Shown here piece after piece: positions 18,962 to 26,590 of a stretch of DNA of 64,000 nucleotides. The stretch is from Pseudobdellovibrionaceae bacterium (lineage in GTDB: Bacteria; Bdellovibrionota; Bdellovibrionia; Bdellovibrionales; UBA1609), in contig JACKAN010000002.1 of the NCBI GenBank assembly GCA_020635055.1, positions 1 through 64,000 on the forward strand. The letters run 5' to 3'. Each line of letters opens with the position of its first letter. The stretch's first letter is position 1. Both the position numbers and the translations under genes were made by a program. Below the pieces are notes generated by a model. It was given only the letters and a program-made list of their open reading frames with translations, was not told the DNA's origin and made no database searches.

Positions 18962-19852
18962 ATGGATCCTTTTGACGACTTTGAGATGAAGCCCATCACA
19001 ACAGGCCTAGGTTTTCACAAACGAAAAACTACAGATGATGAAATAGCAGCTGAAGTTAAAAAGGAAATACCTAAATTTTCACAAAATCAAAATTTGGGAG
19101 AGGAACAAGAATTGGATGAGTTGATGTCAGCTCTGGATCGTGTATCCAATAGCTTGGCAGGCTCCATGGCGGATGTACAATTTAAGGAAAAGTCCCATAA
19201 ATCTAATTTAGATAAAGACATAGAAATAGTTGAAGCTCTCCCAAGAAAAGCTATGCAAATTGATACGCCAACTATCGGTCGCAATATGCCTCCAATTATT
19301 GAGGACCTTCCTAAAGTTCGCAAAATTCCTGAAAAAATCCCTAACGTTGTAAGGAGAGAGGTTAGATCCACACCAGCAAAAACGAGCGTCGGCACTCGGC
19401 GAGGTGCTGCGGATTCACCAATTCGTTCCTTAAAGCCAGCTGTTTTTAGCATCAGTTCTGCAATTTTAGATATGTTAGTTGTTCTGGCAATGGCACTTTT
19501 GTTTTTAATTTCTTTGTTGTTGGTTACAGGGGTAAAATTGACAATGGTGTTTAAAGGTCTCCAATCTGACATCATGACTCAGGCAAGTATGGGCATGTTA
19601 TATGTGGCAGTATTGCAATTGTATATCATCGTCTCTCGAAGTTTTTTTGGTAAAACACTGGGTGAGTGGACTTTCGATTTTCAGATGGGTGATAGCGAAC
19701 AAATAAAATCGCCAATTTATCCTATTTTAGTATTATGGAGAAGCATCATCATCATGGTGACAGGAGTAATTACACTTCCTTTGCTTTCGGTAATATTTCG
19801 CATTGATTTTGCTTCCTATTTAACAGGTTTGCAATTTTATAAGAAGACTTAG
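18962..19852 (+). CDS. RDD-family integral membrane protein with long acidic/basic N-terminal region
   Basis: The ATG at 18962 lies behind GGAGG (18953-18957) and starts MDPFDDFEMKPITTGLGFHK; a longer frame from 18896 would include the rsmE relic and is rejected. Residues 1-160 are polar and probably disordered. The C-terminal ~130 residues form an RDD domain with three or four hydrophobic helices: FSISSAILDMLVVLAMALLF, SMGMLYVAVLQLYIIVSRSF, and LVLWRSIIIMVTGVITLPLL. RDD proteins are mostly of unknown function, some being ion antiporters. The next gene begins four bases after the stop. Confidence 0.75.
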   Translation: MDPFDDFEMKPITTGLGFHKRKTTDDEIAAEVKKEIPKFSQNQNLGEEQELDELMSALDRVSNSLAGSMADVQFKEKSHKSNLDKDIEIVEALPRKAMQIDTPTIGRNMPPIIEDLPKVRKIPEKIPNVVRREVRSTPAKTSVGTRRGAADSPIRSLKPAVFSISSAILDMLVVLAMALLFLISLLLVTGVKLTMVFKGLQSDIMTQASMGMLYVAVLQLYIIVSRSFFGKTLGEWTFDFQMGDSEQIKSPIYPILVLWRSIIIMVTGVITLPLLSVIFRIDFASYLTGLQFYKKT

Positions 19853-19855
19853 GGA

Positions 19856-20320
19856 ATGGGACAAGCGCTTTCTCAAGCAGAATTATTGTCGACGATATCG
19901 ACTGTAAGGAAAAATAAAAAAGTTGTTTTTACTAATGGTTGTTTTGACATTTTACATGTTGGCCATGTTCGCTATTTACAACAAGCACGTCAATTGGGTG
20001 ATATATTAGTTGTTGCCTTGAATTCAGATGATAGTGTTAAGAGATTAAAAGGCCCTCAAAGACCCATTCAAAATGAAAAAGACAGAGAGGAAATCCTATC
20101 CTCACTGTCCTGTGTTGATTACGTCACTATTTTTTCCGAAGAAACACCTTTGCGTTTGATTACTCAACTACAGCCAGATGTGTTGGTAAAAGGGGGAGAT
20201 TGGCCCGTAAACACAATTGTCGGGTTTGAAGTTGTTCAGGCTAATGGTGGTGAGGTGTACTCACTCCCATTTGTTGAGGGTCGCTCTACGACCCAAATTA
20301 TTAAAAAATCCCAACAGTAA
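19856..20320 (+). CDS. rfaE2: D-glycero-beta-D-manno-heptose-1-phosphate adenylyltransferase domain (RfaE2/HldE-C type)
   Basis: A 154-residue stand-alone nucleotidyltransferase: [22 protein letters not shown] contains the HxGH signature, then [45 protein letters not shown] and [15 protein letters not shown], ending with [15 protein letters not shown]. This is the RfaE domain II family, which activates heptose-phosphate with ATP for LPS core synthesis. The kinase domain (RfaE1) is not fused and must be elsewhere. ADP-heptose is the donor used by GT9 heptosyltransferases, two of which lie at 40762-44049. Confidence 0.88.
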   Translation: MGQALSQAELLSTISTVRKNKKVVFTNGCFDILHVGHVRYLQQARQLGDILVVALNSDDSVKRLKGPQRPIQNEKDREEILSSLSCVDYVTIFSEETPLRLITQLQPDVLVKGGDWPVNTIVGFEVVQANGGEVYSLPFVEGRSTTQIIKKSQQ

Positions 20321-20355
20321 TAACTTTCTGTCGTGAAAGCGACTGAAAGTTATTA
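20318..20355. terminator. perfect 11-bp hairpin between convergent genes
   Basis: TAATAACTTTC (20318-20328) pairs perfectly with GAAAGTTATTA (20345-20355) around a 16-base loop. The left arm includes the rfaE2 stop codon. There is no strong T-run on either strand, but the position between convergent genes suggests a bidirectional terminator. Confidence 0.55.
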
Positions 20356-20377
20356 CATTCAATGAATGTGTATTCAT

Positions 20378-20596
20378 TTAGATTACTTTATCAATAAATT
20401 TTAATGAAGATTGTTCATTTTTGTAAGGGAAGTTTGCCACTCCGCGATTGGGCAGTGCTTCTTCTTCATTAAATAATTCATTCAACTTTGCTTGATACGA
20501 ATATCTAGTCATAATTGAGCTTACATAGTCAAAAATAGCTAACAAAATTAAATTACCAATAAATAATCCAAAGATAAAAATCACTGTGCTATTCAT
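20378..20596 (-). CDS. small membrane protein, one transmembrane helix
   Basis: A 72-residue protein, not recognised. Residues 4-25 (TVIFIFGLFIGNLILLAIFDYV) form a single transmembrane segment, followed by a polar, acidic tail. Its start overlaps the end of the next gene upstream (20589-20810) by eight bases, so the two are probably coupled. Confidence 0.55.
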   Translation of the reverse strand: MNSTVIFIFGLFIGNLILLAIFDYVSSIMTRYSYQAKLNELFNEEEALPNRGVANFPYKNEQSSLKFIDKVI

Positions 20597-20810
20597 ATTT
20601 GTATCCTCCTAAAATAAAATTTCCTGCAGCTAAAAGTGATGGCACCCATAAGCCAACAAATATAGCTGTCAATTCGTCACCGGTAAAAAAAAGATAAACC
20701 GAAAATAGAAATGACAATATGGCAGCCATAAAAAAATATAGTTTCATCCGAGTTATATTTTCTTTTTTTTGCCAACCGAAACACTCTATATAACTTTTAG
20801 ATTGTTCCAA
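20589..20810 (-). CDS. small membrane protein, two transmembrane helices
   Basis: A 73-residue protein, not recognised. A polar N-terminus with a basic patch is followed by two hydrophobic segments, LYFFMAAILSFLFSVYLFF and AIFVGLWVPSLLAAGNFILG. A GGAGAG-like ribosome site lies just upstream (reverse strand, 20815-20821). It is the first gene of a two-gene unit. Confidence 0.55.
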   Translation of the reverse strand: MEQSKSYIECFGWQKKENITRMKLYFFMAAILSFLFSVYLFFTGDELTAIFVGLWVPSLLAAGNFILGGYKYE

Positions 20811-20987
20811 ACGCTCTCCTTTCCTGACTTATTTTAAATGTGATGCATCTTAAAAAGATTTGAATTTTAAGGATTGAAGAAGCAATGTTAGTTTTGTTTA
20901 GAAATCACATCTCTTTTTTAATGACCATGAAAAAATTCTAATTATAAGATGAATTAGAGAAAATTTTGTAAATACATATTTCAGAAT

Positions 20988-21716
20988 TTAAAAACGCAAG
21001 CCGAACTTTGCACTAAAGATGGGTTCTATATAGCGGTCCAATTGAGCGGAAATAAAAAAGTTAGAAAAATCAAAATTAAGTCCAATAAAGATGTGACTGA
21101 TTTTACCTGTTTCCTTGGTAGTTAATTGATCGTCTACAACGCCATCACTACCTCCCATAAATTGTCCCTCACCCTGTAATTGACCTAAACCAAAATAGAG
21201 AGCTAAATTGTCTACGTTAACTCCTGTCATGATTTCAACGCCCACAGTTTGATGAACAAAACTGTCAGATATATGAAAAACGCTGCCCAATACTAAAAGT
21301 GAAAAATTGATGGGTAGGAACTTAGCTTCGTAAAAACCCCACTTTAACATTCCGCCATAAGTGTTTACTTTTTCATGCTGATCAAAAGGGGCAAAATGAA
21401 AGAACACGTCGACGTTATTATAAAGCCCTTTGCCAAATGTGAGTTCCACTAAAGATAAAGACCTTTCATTGTTAGGGGCTTGAAGTCCTAATAATGAAAT
21501 CTCATCAGTTTTAATAACTTGATAGCTTATGCCTACTTCTAATCCGACATATCCACCCAAGGGATAAGGATTTGATAAAAATTTAGAACTGGTAGGAATA
21601 CCTAATTCAGTGACAATTTTTTCTCTTTCTATGTGATTCAATCCTTTAGGCAATTCAATAGCCCTTAGAGTTAGGGAAAGAAAAAAAACTACTAGGAAAA
21701 TCGGCGTCCGTAACAT
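20988..21716 (-). CDS. predicted outer-membrane beta-barrel protein
   Basis: A 242-residue protein with a signal peptide (FLVVFFLSLTLRA). The body alternates hydrophobic and polar residues in beta-strand fashion with many aromatic-Gly turns (GGYVGLEVGISYQV, NNVDVFFHFAPF, LALYFGLGQL), and it ends in Phe (SAKFGLRF), the classic signal for outer-membrane insertion by Bam. No family is recognised. It follows the 388-residue Lys-rich gene on the same strand after 54 bases. Confidence 0.65.
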   Translation of the reverse strand: MLRTPIFLVVFFLSLTLRAIELPKGLNHIEREKIVTELGIPTSSKFLSNPYPLGGYVGLEVGISYQVIKTDEISLLGLQAPNNERSLSLVELTFGKGLYNNVDVFFHFAPFDQHEKVNTYGGMLKWGFYEAKFLPINFSLLVLGSVFHISDSFVHQTVGVEIMTGVNVDNLALYFGLGQLQGEGQFMGGSDGVVDDQLTTKETGKISHIFIGLNFDFSNFFISAQLDRYIEPIFSAKFGLRF

Positions 21717-21770
21717 CCATATAAATTACACTATGATATTGTATGGTCAATGGCATTAGTTAGAGTAAGA

Positions 21771-22907
21771 TCAAATGGGAGCTATCCCACCAGCAATGCC
21801 ACCATCAATGGCGCGAATGGCTTCGTTTAGAGCTGAAATTAAGGAGTTGTCAATTTTTCCTATTTTTAGAATATCTGTAAGTAACTCTTTTGTTTGCTCA
21901 TAATTTTTAATAATTGATGCAGTCAGCGCAGGGCTACGATTGCCATCAACATCTAGGGGTGTGATGGTATCCGAGGGAGTATTGTCATTGGGTTTCTTTA
22001 AATTGGTTCTTGCTGATTTAGCGATTAAAGTAGCAGCTAATGTTTGAGCAAAAGGATAATCATTTGTCACAACAATCGATTTTAATGTACTTAAATATTG
22101 CAAATTTGCATAGGTTTCTAGTTGATTACGAGCTAGAGAATTCACTTTTTGAGTCATTGTTGGTTCGGCTATAACTGTTGTTAGAAAGTAAAAGCTTTGA
22201 TAACTGGGGGTGCTTCCAGCCGCTCTTACAGAAAAAATATTTACATCCTCACGAGAATCCTCTGCCATAGCTGTTAGGACTTCATAGAAAACAGCAGTTG
22301 AAACACGTCGACCTAAATAATGAGTTATAAACTCTTGTACTTTCTTATAACTGGGATAATCCAAAAGGATTCGGACCCATTCGTCTGTGCTAGCAGGTGT
22401 CTTATTATTGTTGTTATTTTGAGGGAATCCAAAAGCACCATTAAAGATATCATTTTCAATTTTATTTTCTGAAGAATTTGGATCTTCTTTTTGTTTATTT
22501 TCTGTTTCTTTATACTTTACGACTTCAGTAGGTTTCGCATCTTCCTTTTTGTTTTTATCCTTCTTATTCTCTTTCTTTTTCTTATCTGATTTTTTATTAT
22601 TTTTCTTTTTAGGATCTTCTTTTTTGGCGGGGGCATTGCCAAAACTGTGTGTTTTCGCAAAATCAAACTCACTTTTCTTCATGTTTCCAGCTACTTTGAT
22701 TTTTTTAAACTTAAAGTTTTTAGCTTCTGAAAGCACTTGGCCTTTACTTAGGAAGAAGGGTTGTAGCTCTAAGTTTTTTAATTCATTAGAGGTGATTTGT
22801 TGATTGTTAGAATTGACCTGTTTCTTAAAAGATATTCTTTTGAAGGATTCAAATACCCCTCCAATAAATAGAATAATAATTAGTAAATATAAGTGTCTAG
22901 CCTTCAT
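21771..22907 (-). CDS. membrane-anchored protein with Lys-rich and poly-Asn linkers
   Basis: A 378-residue protein taken from the ATG at 22907 (MKARHLYLLIIILFIGGVF), which puts an N-terminal transmembrane anchor or uncleaved signal first. Residues ~75-135 are extremely Lys-rich (KKDKNKKEDAK and similar), then a Gly/Asn stretch with NNNNN. The C-terminal ~210 residues form a helical domain (SYKKVQEFITHYLGRR, VFYEVLTAMAEDSREDVN, ARNQLETYANLQYLS), perhaps HEAT/ARM-like. Not recognised. The Lys-rich tether may bridge periplasm or peptidoglycan (inference). Confidence 0.6.
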   Translation of the reverse strand: MKARHLYLLIIILFIGGVFESFKRISFKKQVNSNNQQITSNELKNLELQPFFLSKGQVLSEAKNFKFKKIKVAGNMKKSEFDFAKTHSFGNAPAKKEDPKKKNNKKSDKKKKENKKDKNKKEDAKPTEVVKYKETENKQKEDPNSSENKIENDIFNGAFGFPQNNNNNKTPASTDEWVRILLDYPSYKKVQEFITHYLGRRVSTAVFYEVLTAMAEDSREDVNIFSVRAAGSTPSYQSFYFLTTVIAEPTMTQKVNSLARNQLETYANLQYLSTLKSIVVTNDYPFAQTLAATLIAKSARTNLKKPNDNTPSDTITPLDVDGNRSPALTASIIKNYEQTKELLTDILKIGKIDNSLISALNEAIRAIDGGIAGGIAPI

Positions 22908-22951
22908 ATATATACATATAGGCATCTTTTGTGCCAAATTGAGATATCTAA

Positions 22952-23062
22952 GTAGCTGAAAATACTGATGAATTTTTGTACTGTTTAAAAGCTGTTAGAA
23001 TGGGGTGTAGGAATTCTGTCATAGATTTTACACATACTAAAAACATAAGCCTTTTCAGCTAC
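22952..23062. repeat. 11-bp perfect inverted repeat spaced by 89 bases
   Basis: GTAGCTGAAAA at 22952-22962 and TTTTCAGCTAC at 23052-23062 are exact inverse complements in the divergent intergenic region. They could bracket a small structured RNA or be paired operator halves; nothing else supports either. Confidence 0.35.
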
Positions 23063-23165
23063 ATACAAGGGCTTTGAGGATCAAGCCAAGAGTCACAAAT
23101 TGTCACTGTAGAAATTAAGGTCCTAATTCCGGACACATAAAGTCGTTTTCTTATCACAAATGAAA

Positions 23166-23192
23166 TAAGGCACATATAAATGTTTCCGATAA
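23166..23192 (+). promoter_or_regulatory. FliA (sigma-28) type promoter of the 122-residue gene
   Basis: TAAG (23166-23169), then 15 bases, then TCCGATAA (23185-23192). This differs by one base in each element from the FliA consensus TAAA-N15-GCCGATAA and lies 35 bases before the start codon. Confidence 0.65.
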
Positions 23193-23226
23193 AATCTAAA
23201 AAACAGTAACGCAAAGCATTAAGTAT

Positions 23227-23595
23227 ATGAAATATATGCCGATAGAACTGGATGGAGGTCCTAGCGTGAAACTAAGCCTAGTGGAACCCTTTGTTTCCAG
23301 ACCGGCTCCGGAGAATCAGGCTCAAAGCGAAGAAGTAGAGGGTTTTCAACCCATAAAAATCAAAAAAATAAACGCTGAGATTGGAAGTGAGTCCAATTCC
23401 GAGGCGGATGAAAAGTCTAAATACCGTAGATATCTGGAATTTATGGACTATCTCAGCAAACATAAGGATTATAAAAAGCCGAATGCAGAATTAAATGATA
23501 AAGCTAAATCTCAAGCTTTGTTTAAATATGAGAAGATAAAAGACTTCCAAGGACCCTTCGATTTAATGGGCAATCGATTAGATAGTTGGGCATAA
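23227..23595 (+). CDS. small unknown protein in the FliA regulon, upstream of the flagellins
   Basis: A 122-residue soluble, charged protein with no signal peptide and no recognised domain. The C-terminal part (YRRYLEFMDYLSKHKDYKKPN, then KDFQGPFDLMGNRLDSWA) looks like a compact helical tail. Its own FliA-type promoter is the main clue: late-class expression with flagellins would fit a filament, motility or chemotaxis accessory role. A second ATG at 23236 (MPIELDGG) is a possible alternative start. Confidence 0.55.
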   Translation: MKYMPIELDGGPSVKLSLVEPFVSRPAPENQAQSEEVEGFQPIKIKKINAEIGSESNSEADEKSKYRRYLEFMDYLSKHKDYKKPNAELNDKAKSQALFKYEKIKDFQGPFDLMGNRLDSWA

Positions 23596-23655
23596 CCAAT
23601 ATTATTATTAAAATTCAGATACTTACAAAATATATGCAACGCATCAATTATCTTC

Positions 23656-23682
23656 TAAAGAAATAACGCAATGCGCCGATAA
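23656..23682 (+). promoter_or_regulatory. FliA (sigma-28) promoter of flagellin 1, perfect consensus
   Basis: TAAA (23656-23659), exactly 15 bases, then GCCGATAA (23675-23682): a perfect match to the sigma-28 consensus. It lies 71 bases before the flagellin start. Confidence 0.85.
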
Positions 23683-23752
23683 TACCTGTGACTACTGAAA
23701 TGAAAATATGTCTGTGGGCCTTTTTTCCAATATGGGGGAAGAGAGGTGCTAA

Positions 23753-24583
23753 ATGCCGTTTAGAATAAGCTCTAGTAGCGCTGCTATTGCTGCGCAAAGG
23801 TATCTGAGTAAGTCGCAACGAGAAGTGGATGTTTCGTTAAAACGACTGGCTTCAGGATCGAGAACTGTAAATGCCGGAGATGATGCTGCAGGTTTTGCGA
23901 TATCTGAAGGCCTCAGAGGCCAAATTCGTGGACTCAAACAAGCTTCACAAAATGCGGAAAGTGCCTTGGCTTTCGTCCAAACTGCCGAAGGAGGTCTCAA
24001 CGAACAAAACAATATATTGATACGCCTTCGTGAACTTTCTGTTCAATCAGCCAGTGATACTATTGGCGATCAGGAGCGGGAATACATTGATAAGGAATTT
24101 CAACAGTTAGTACAAGAATTTGATCGTATTGCCTTATCGACTCGTTTTGGCCATAAGCAATTGCTAACGGGTTCAGGGGAACAGTTTGAATTCCATATTG
24201 GAGCCAGCAAGGACCAAGAGAATGTTATTAAATTTGCTTTGGATGCCAACACTACAGCTTCGGAGGTGGGGATTAGTGGTTTAGCTATTACTGATCAGGA
24301 TTCTGCTCGAGATATTATGTCTGATATTGATACAGCTCTATCCGATATTGCTGATGCTCGATCCACATTTGGTGCTGTTCAATCACGCTTTCAATACGCT
24401 ATTGATAATTTATCTGTGCAAACACAAAACCTAGAAGAAGCACGTTCTACTTTATCGGATGTAGATGTGGCTCAAGAGGTAACTAATTTAACCAAAAACC
24501 AAATTCTTCAGGACATAGGTGTTTCCGTTTTGGCTCAAGCTAATGCTTCCAGCAAACGAGCCTTAGCATTAATTAATAACTAA
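23753..24583 (+). CDS. fliC: flagellin 1 (short, D0/D1-only)
   Basis: A 276-residue flagellin. The N-terminal D0/D1 helices (AAIAAQRYLSKSQREVDVSLKRLASGSRTVNAGDDAAGFAISEGL) and C-terminal D1/D0 (QSRFQYAIDNLSVQTQNLEEARSTLSDVDVAQEVTNLTKNQILQDIGVSVLAQAN) are complete. The surface-exposed D2/D3 domains are absent; the variable middle is only about 60 residues. It is the most divergent of the five copies together with flagellin 2: it starts MPFRISSS rather than MGLQ and ends LALINN. It has a perfect FliA promoter. The ribosome site is GGGGGAAGAGAGG. Confidence 0.95.
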   Translation: MPFRISSSSAAIAAQRYLSKSQREVDVSLKRLASGSRTVNAGDDAAGFAISEGLRGQIRGLKQASQNAESALAFVQTAEGGLNEQNNILIRLRELSVQSASDTIGDQEREYIDKEFQQLVQEFDRIALSTRFGHKQLLTGSGEQFEFHIGASKDQENVIKFALDANTTASEVGISGLAITDQDSARDIMSDIDTALSDIADARSTFGAVQSRFQYAIDNLSVQTQNLEEARSTLSDVDVAQEVTNLTKNQILQDIGVSVLAQANASSKRALALINN

Positions 24584-24628
24584 CAGGGCGGGCAAGAATT
24601 TTAAAAAAACACTAACAAACAGTCTAAA

Positions 24629-24659
24629 AAAGGCGCAAGGAGTGGGTACCTTGGCCTTT
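24629..24659 (+). terminator. imperfect hairpin after flagellin 1
   Basis: GGC..AAGG (within 24632-24640) pairs with CCTT.GCC (24649-24656) around an 8-base loop, followed by TTTAATTC. The stem is interrupted and the T-run is short, so it is probably a weak terminator. Confidence 0.45.
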
Positions 24660-25018
24660 AATTCATTCTTTCAAAACCCATTCAAGGTCTATAATCCAAA
24701 ATAACATCACCTGAAAATGCACTTGTAAGCTGATAATATTGCTATGCGTTAATGATTTTTAATTCCTATTCCTAAAAAAAATAAAAATATTTTTAAACTT
24801 AAATATCTAATTAATACATACACTAGATGCGTTGCGTAATTTAAAACCTAGACCAAAGGCTAAAGTTTTCTAGACCTTAGTCGATAGGAGATGTGAACGC
24901 GTTGAAGCACTTGTGAAGTTTTCATTTCAGTAGTCAACGAAATGAGCCTCCAAGTCTTTATTGTCGTGAAGGGACCAATCACCCCTTTGCTTCAATAATT
25001 TCAACACACAAAAATTAT

Positions 25019-25048
25019 TAACCAGACACGGACTAGTCCGTACAGGTG
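25019..25048 (+). promoter_or_regulatory. putative FliA-type promoter with 14-bp palindrome, flagellin 2
   Basis: ACGGACTAGTCCGT (25028-25041) is a perfect palindrome. TTAA (25019-25022), 15 bases and TCCGTACA fit the sigma-28 spacing but match the -10 only partly, so the palindrome may overlap the -10 region as an operator. The region is about 85 bases before the start codon. Confidence 0.4.
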
Positions 25049-25127
25049 TATTTTAGGCAGTGGGAGCTGTTTGACAAATACCTTTGTGCGTTGGTTTTAG
25101 AACGAAACTGTAACTACGGAGGCCAAA

Positions 25128-25952
25128 ATGGGCTTAAGGATTAATACAAACCAAGCTTCGATTGCTGCACAAAGACAGTTGTCAAAGCAGCAAAAAAGAT
25201 TAGAGCACGCTCAAACAGCTCTGTCTTCAGGTTCGCGAATTGTTTCGGCCAGTGATGATGCTGCCGGACTGACAATTGCAGAAAATATTCGTGGACAAGT
25301 TGTAGGTATTCGCATGGCAAGAAATAATGCCTACAATGCACAATCACTCATACAAATCTCGGAGGGTGGATTGCAAGAGGTTAACAACATCTTAATTCGT
25401 CTGCGCGAATTGGGAGTGCAATCAGCTTCAGATACAGTTTCTGATGTAGAAAGAGAATTTTTAGATCAAGAAGCTCAACAATTAATCGAGGAATCAGAGC
25501 GGATAGCTCAGTCCACACGATTCGGAAATAAAGAACTTCTTAATGGCAGTGGTGAAGAATTGGAATATCACGTAGGTCCCTTTGCCGGCGAAGAAAACGT
25601 TATCAGATATAACATAAAAGCAGATGCAACCACTTCTGCTTTAGGTATTGATGGAGTCAGCGTTGCGGATAAAGGTTCAGCAAAAGACACTCTAGCCTCT
25701 GTTGACGATGCCATTGTTGTACTCGGTAAAATGCGTGCGGATTTTGGTGCAGTTCAATCAAGACTTCAAATTACAACAAGCAACTTAGATATACAAAACG
25801 AAAACTTAACAGCAGCAATGAGCCGAATTAAAGATGCCGACATTGCCCATGAGACAGCCGAAATGACATCAGCTCAGGTATTGCAACAAGCTTCTGTGAG
25901 TGTGTTAGCACAAGCAAATCAAAATGGTGCGGTAGCACTCAAATTAATATAA
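25128..25952 (+). CDS. fliC: flagellin 2 (short, D0/D1-only)
   Basis: A 274-residue flagellin: MGLRINTNQASIAAQRQLSK at the start, SGSRIVSASDDAAGLTIAENIRGQV in D1, GGLQEVNNILIRLRELGVQSASDT in the conserved loop, and a C-terminal KDADIAHETAEMTSAQVLQQASVSVLAQAN D0. It differs in the variable segment from the other copies, including GAFAGEEN-type residues near 150. GACTACGGAGG-type ribosome site, which also contains a CsrA-like ACGGA. A strong hairpin follows the stop. Confidence 0.95.
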   Translation: MGLRINTNQASIAAQRQLSKQQKRLEHAQTALSSGSRIVSASDDAAGLTIAENIRGQVVGIRMARNNAYNAQSLIQISEGGLQEVNNILIRLRELGVQSASDTVSDVEREFLDQEAQQLIEESERIAQSTRFGNKELLNGSGEELEYHVGPFAGEENVIRYNIKADATTSALGIDGVSVADKGSAKDTLASVDDAIVVLGKMRADFGAVQSRLQITTSNLDIQNENLTAAMSRIKDADIAHETAEMTSAQVLQQASVSVLAQANQNGAVALKLI

Positions 25953-25959
25953 GCACTTT

Positions 25960-25992
25960 GAGGGTTTAGTTATACTAGACCCTCTACTTTTT
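25960..25992 (+). terminator. intrinsic terminator of flagellin 2
   Basis: GAGGGTTTAG (25960-25969) pairs with CTAGACCCTC (25975-25984) with one G-T wobble and a 5-base loop, followed by T5 at 25988-25992. It begins 8 bases after the stop codon. Confidence 0.8.
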
Positions 25993-26044
25993 CGATTTTT
26001 AAACATGAACTTTTTAAGATTAAAGAGTTCATGCCTGAAAAATC

Positions 26045-26123
26045 GAACCTTCCGGCCCACAGACATTTTTGGAAGGTTCTTTAAGCCCGCCCTGGGGTTA
26101 TCCCACATACCCCAGGGTTTTTT
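26045..26123 (+). terminator. two further hairpins, the second a strong intrinsic terminator
   Basis: GAACCTTCC (26045-26053) pairs perfectly with GGAAGGTTC (26071-26079). CCCTGGGGT (26090-26098) pairs perfectly with ACCCCAGGG (26109-26117) and runs straight into six T (26118-26123). With the hairpin at 25960 this makes three in 165 bases, insulating flagellin 3 from flagellin 2. Confidence 0.8.
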
Positions 26124-26163
26124 ATTCTCTTATCTAAAAAAATTGTTATCATTCCCTGGACCC

Positions 26164-26333
26164 GACTATGGTCTAGCAATAATATTTAACTCAACATCTC
26201 AACACAAAAGTCCAATTCAACTCCATCTTTAGTCTTAGTACCAAAGTCATAACACCCCCTTTATAAATAAATTAACACGGACCATAGTCTGGATTGTGCA
26301 AGACCATGGTCCAGAACTCCTGCGACCATAGTC
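26164..26333 (+). promoter_or_regulatory. phased operator-like repeats upstream of flagellin 3
   Basis: GACCATAGTC, GACCATGGTC and GACCATAGTC occur at 26280, 26302 and 26324, exactly 22 bases apart, so on one face of the helix. The middle copy is a perfect palindrome. A fourth copy in reverse orientation (GACTATGGTC) lies at 26164-26173. The last copy ends 19 bases before the -35-like element of the putative FliA promoter, the place expected for an activator. Confidence 0.6.
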
Positions 26334-26352
26334 CAGTTTCGCTAGACTCGAC

Positions 26353-26379
26353 TTAAGTTAACCCAGACCTGGCCGAAAG
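26353..26379 (+). promoter_or_regulatory. FliA-type promoter of flagellin 3
   Basis: TTAA (26353-26356), 15 bases, GCCGAAAG (26372-26379). The GCCG core is intact; the flanks differ from GCCGATAA at one or two positions. The predicted leader is long, about 205 bases. Confidence 0.6.
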
Positions 26380-26524
26380 AAAGGCATAGTAAGCAACACT
26401 TCTTACTAAAAGCAAAAGAAGAAAAAATCTCGTTGAGTGATTGCAATGATTTTTTTGTTGAGGCTTTTGCTTAAATAAGAGTGTTTCAATGCGTTCAACC
26501 AGGCACAGGGAAGTGCGCCAAAGA

Positions 26525-26547
26525 TAAACATCTGTAGGAGATGTTTA
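26525..26547 (+). promoter_or_regulatory. leader hairpin with GGA in the loop, candidate CsrA site (flagellin 3)
   Basis: TAAACATCT (26525-26533) and AGATGTTTA (26539-26547) form a perfect 9-bp stem around GTAGG, so an AGGA sits at the loop, the arrangement preferred by CsrA. A further ACGGA lies at 26559-26563 and the ribosome site AGGAGG itself contains AGGA. Position and motif are seen; binding is inferred. Confidence 0.55.
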
Positions 26548-26590
26548 TAGTTGTAGAAACGGAATTCTTCTAAACAATTAGGAGGCCTTC

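Larger units (their letters stand above)
24584..25127. other. intergenic region, flagellin 1 to flagellin 2
   Basis: No gene is supported. A terminator-like stem lies at 24631-24656, and the flagellin 2 promoter region with a 14-bp palindrome at 25028-25041. The rest is AT-rich and unremarkable. Confidence 0.6.

Noticed and set aside
22549..22803. A Phe/Leu-rich forward frame resembling a membrane protein
   Set aside because: It is the antisense of the Lys-rich tether (Lys codons read as Phe/Leu) with no ribosome site.
26280..26333. CRISPR-like array
   Set aside because: Repeats are 10 bases with 12-base spacers and only three units; they fit phased operators, not CRISPR.
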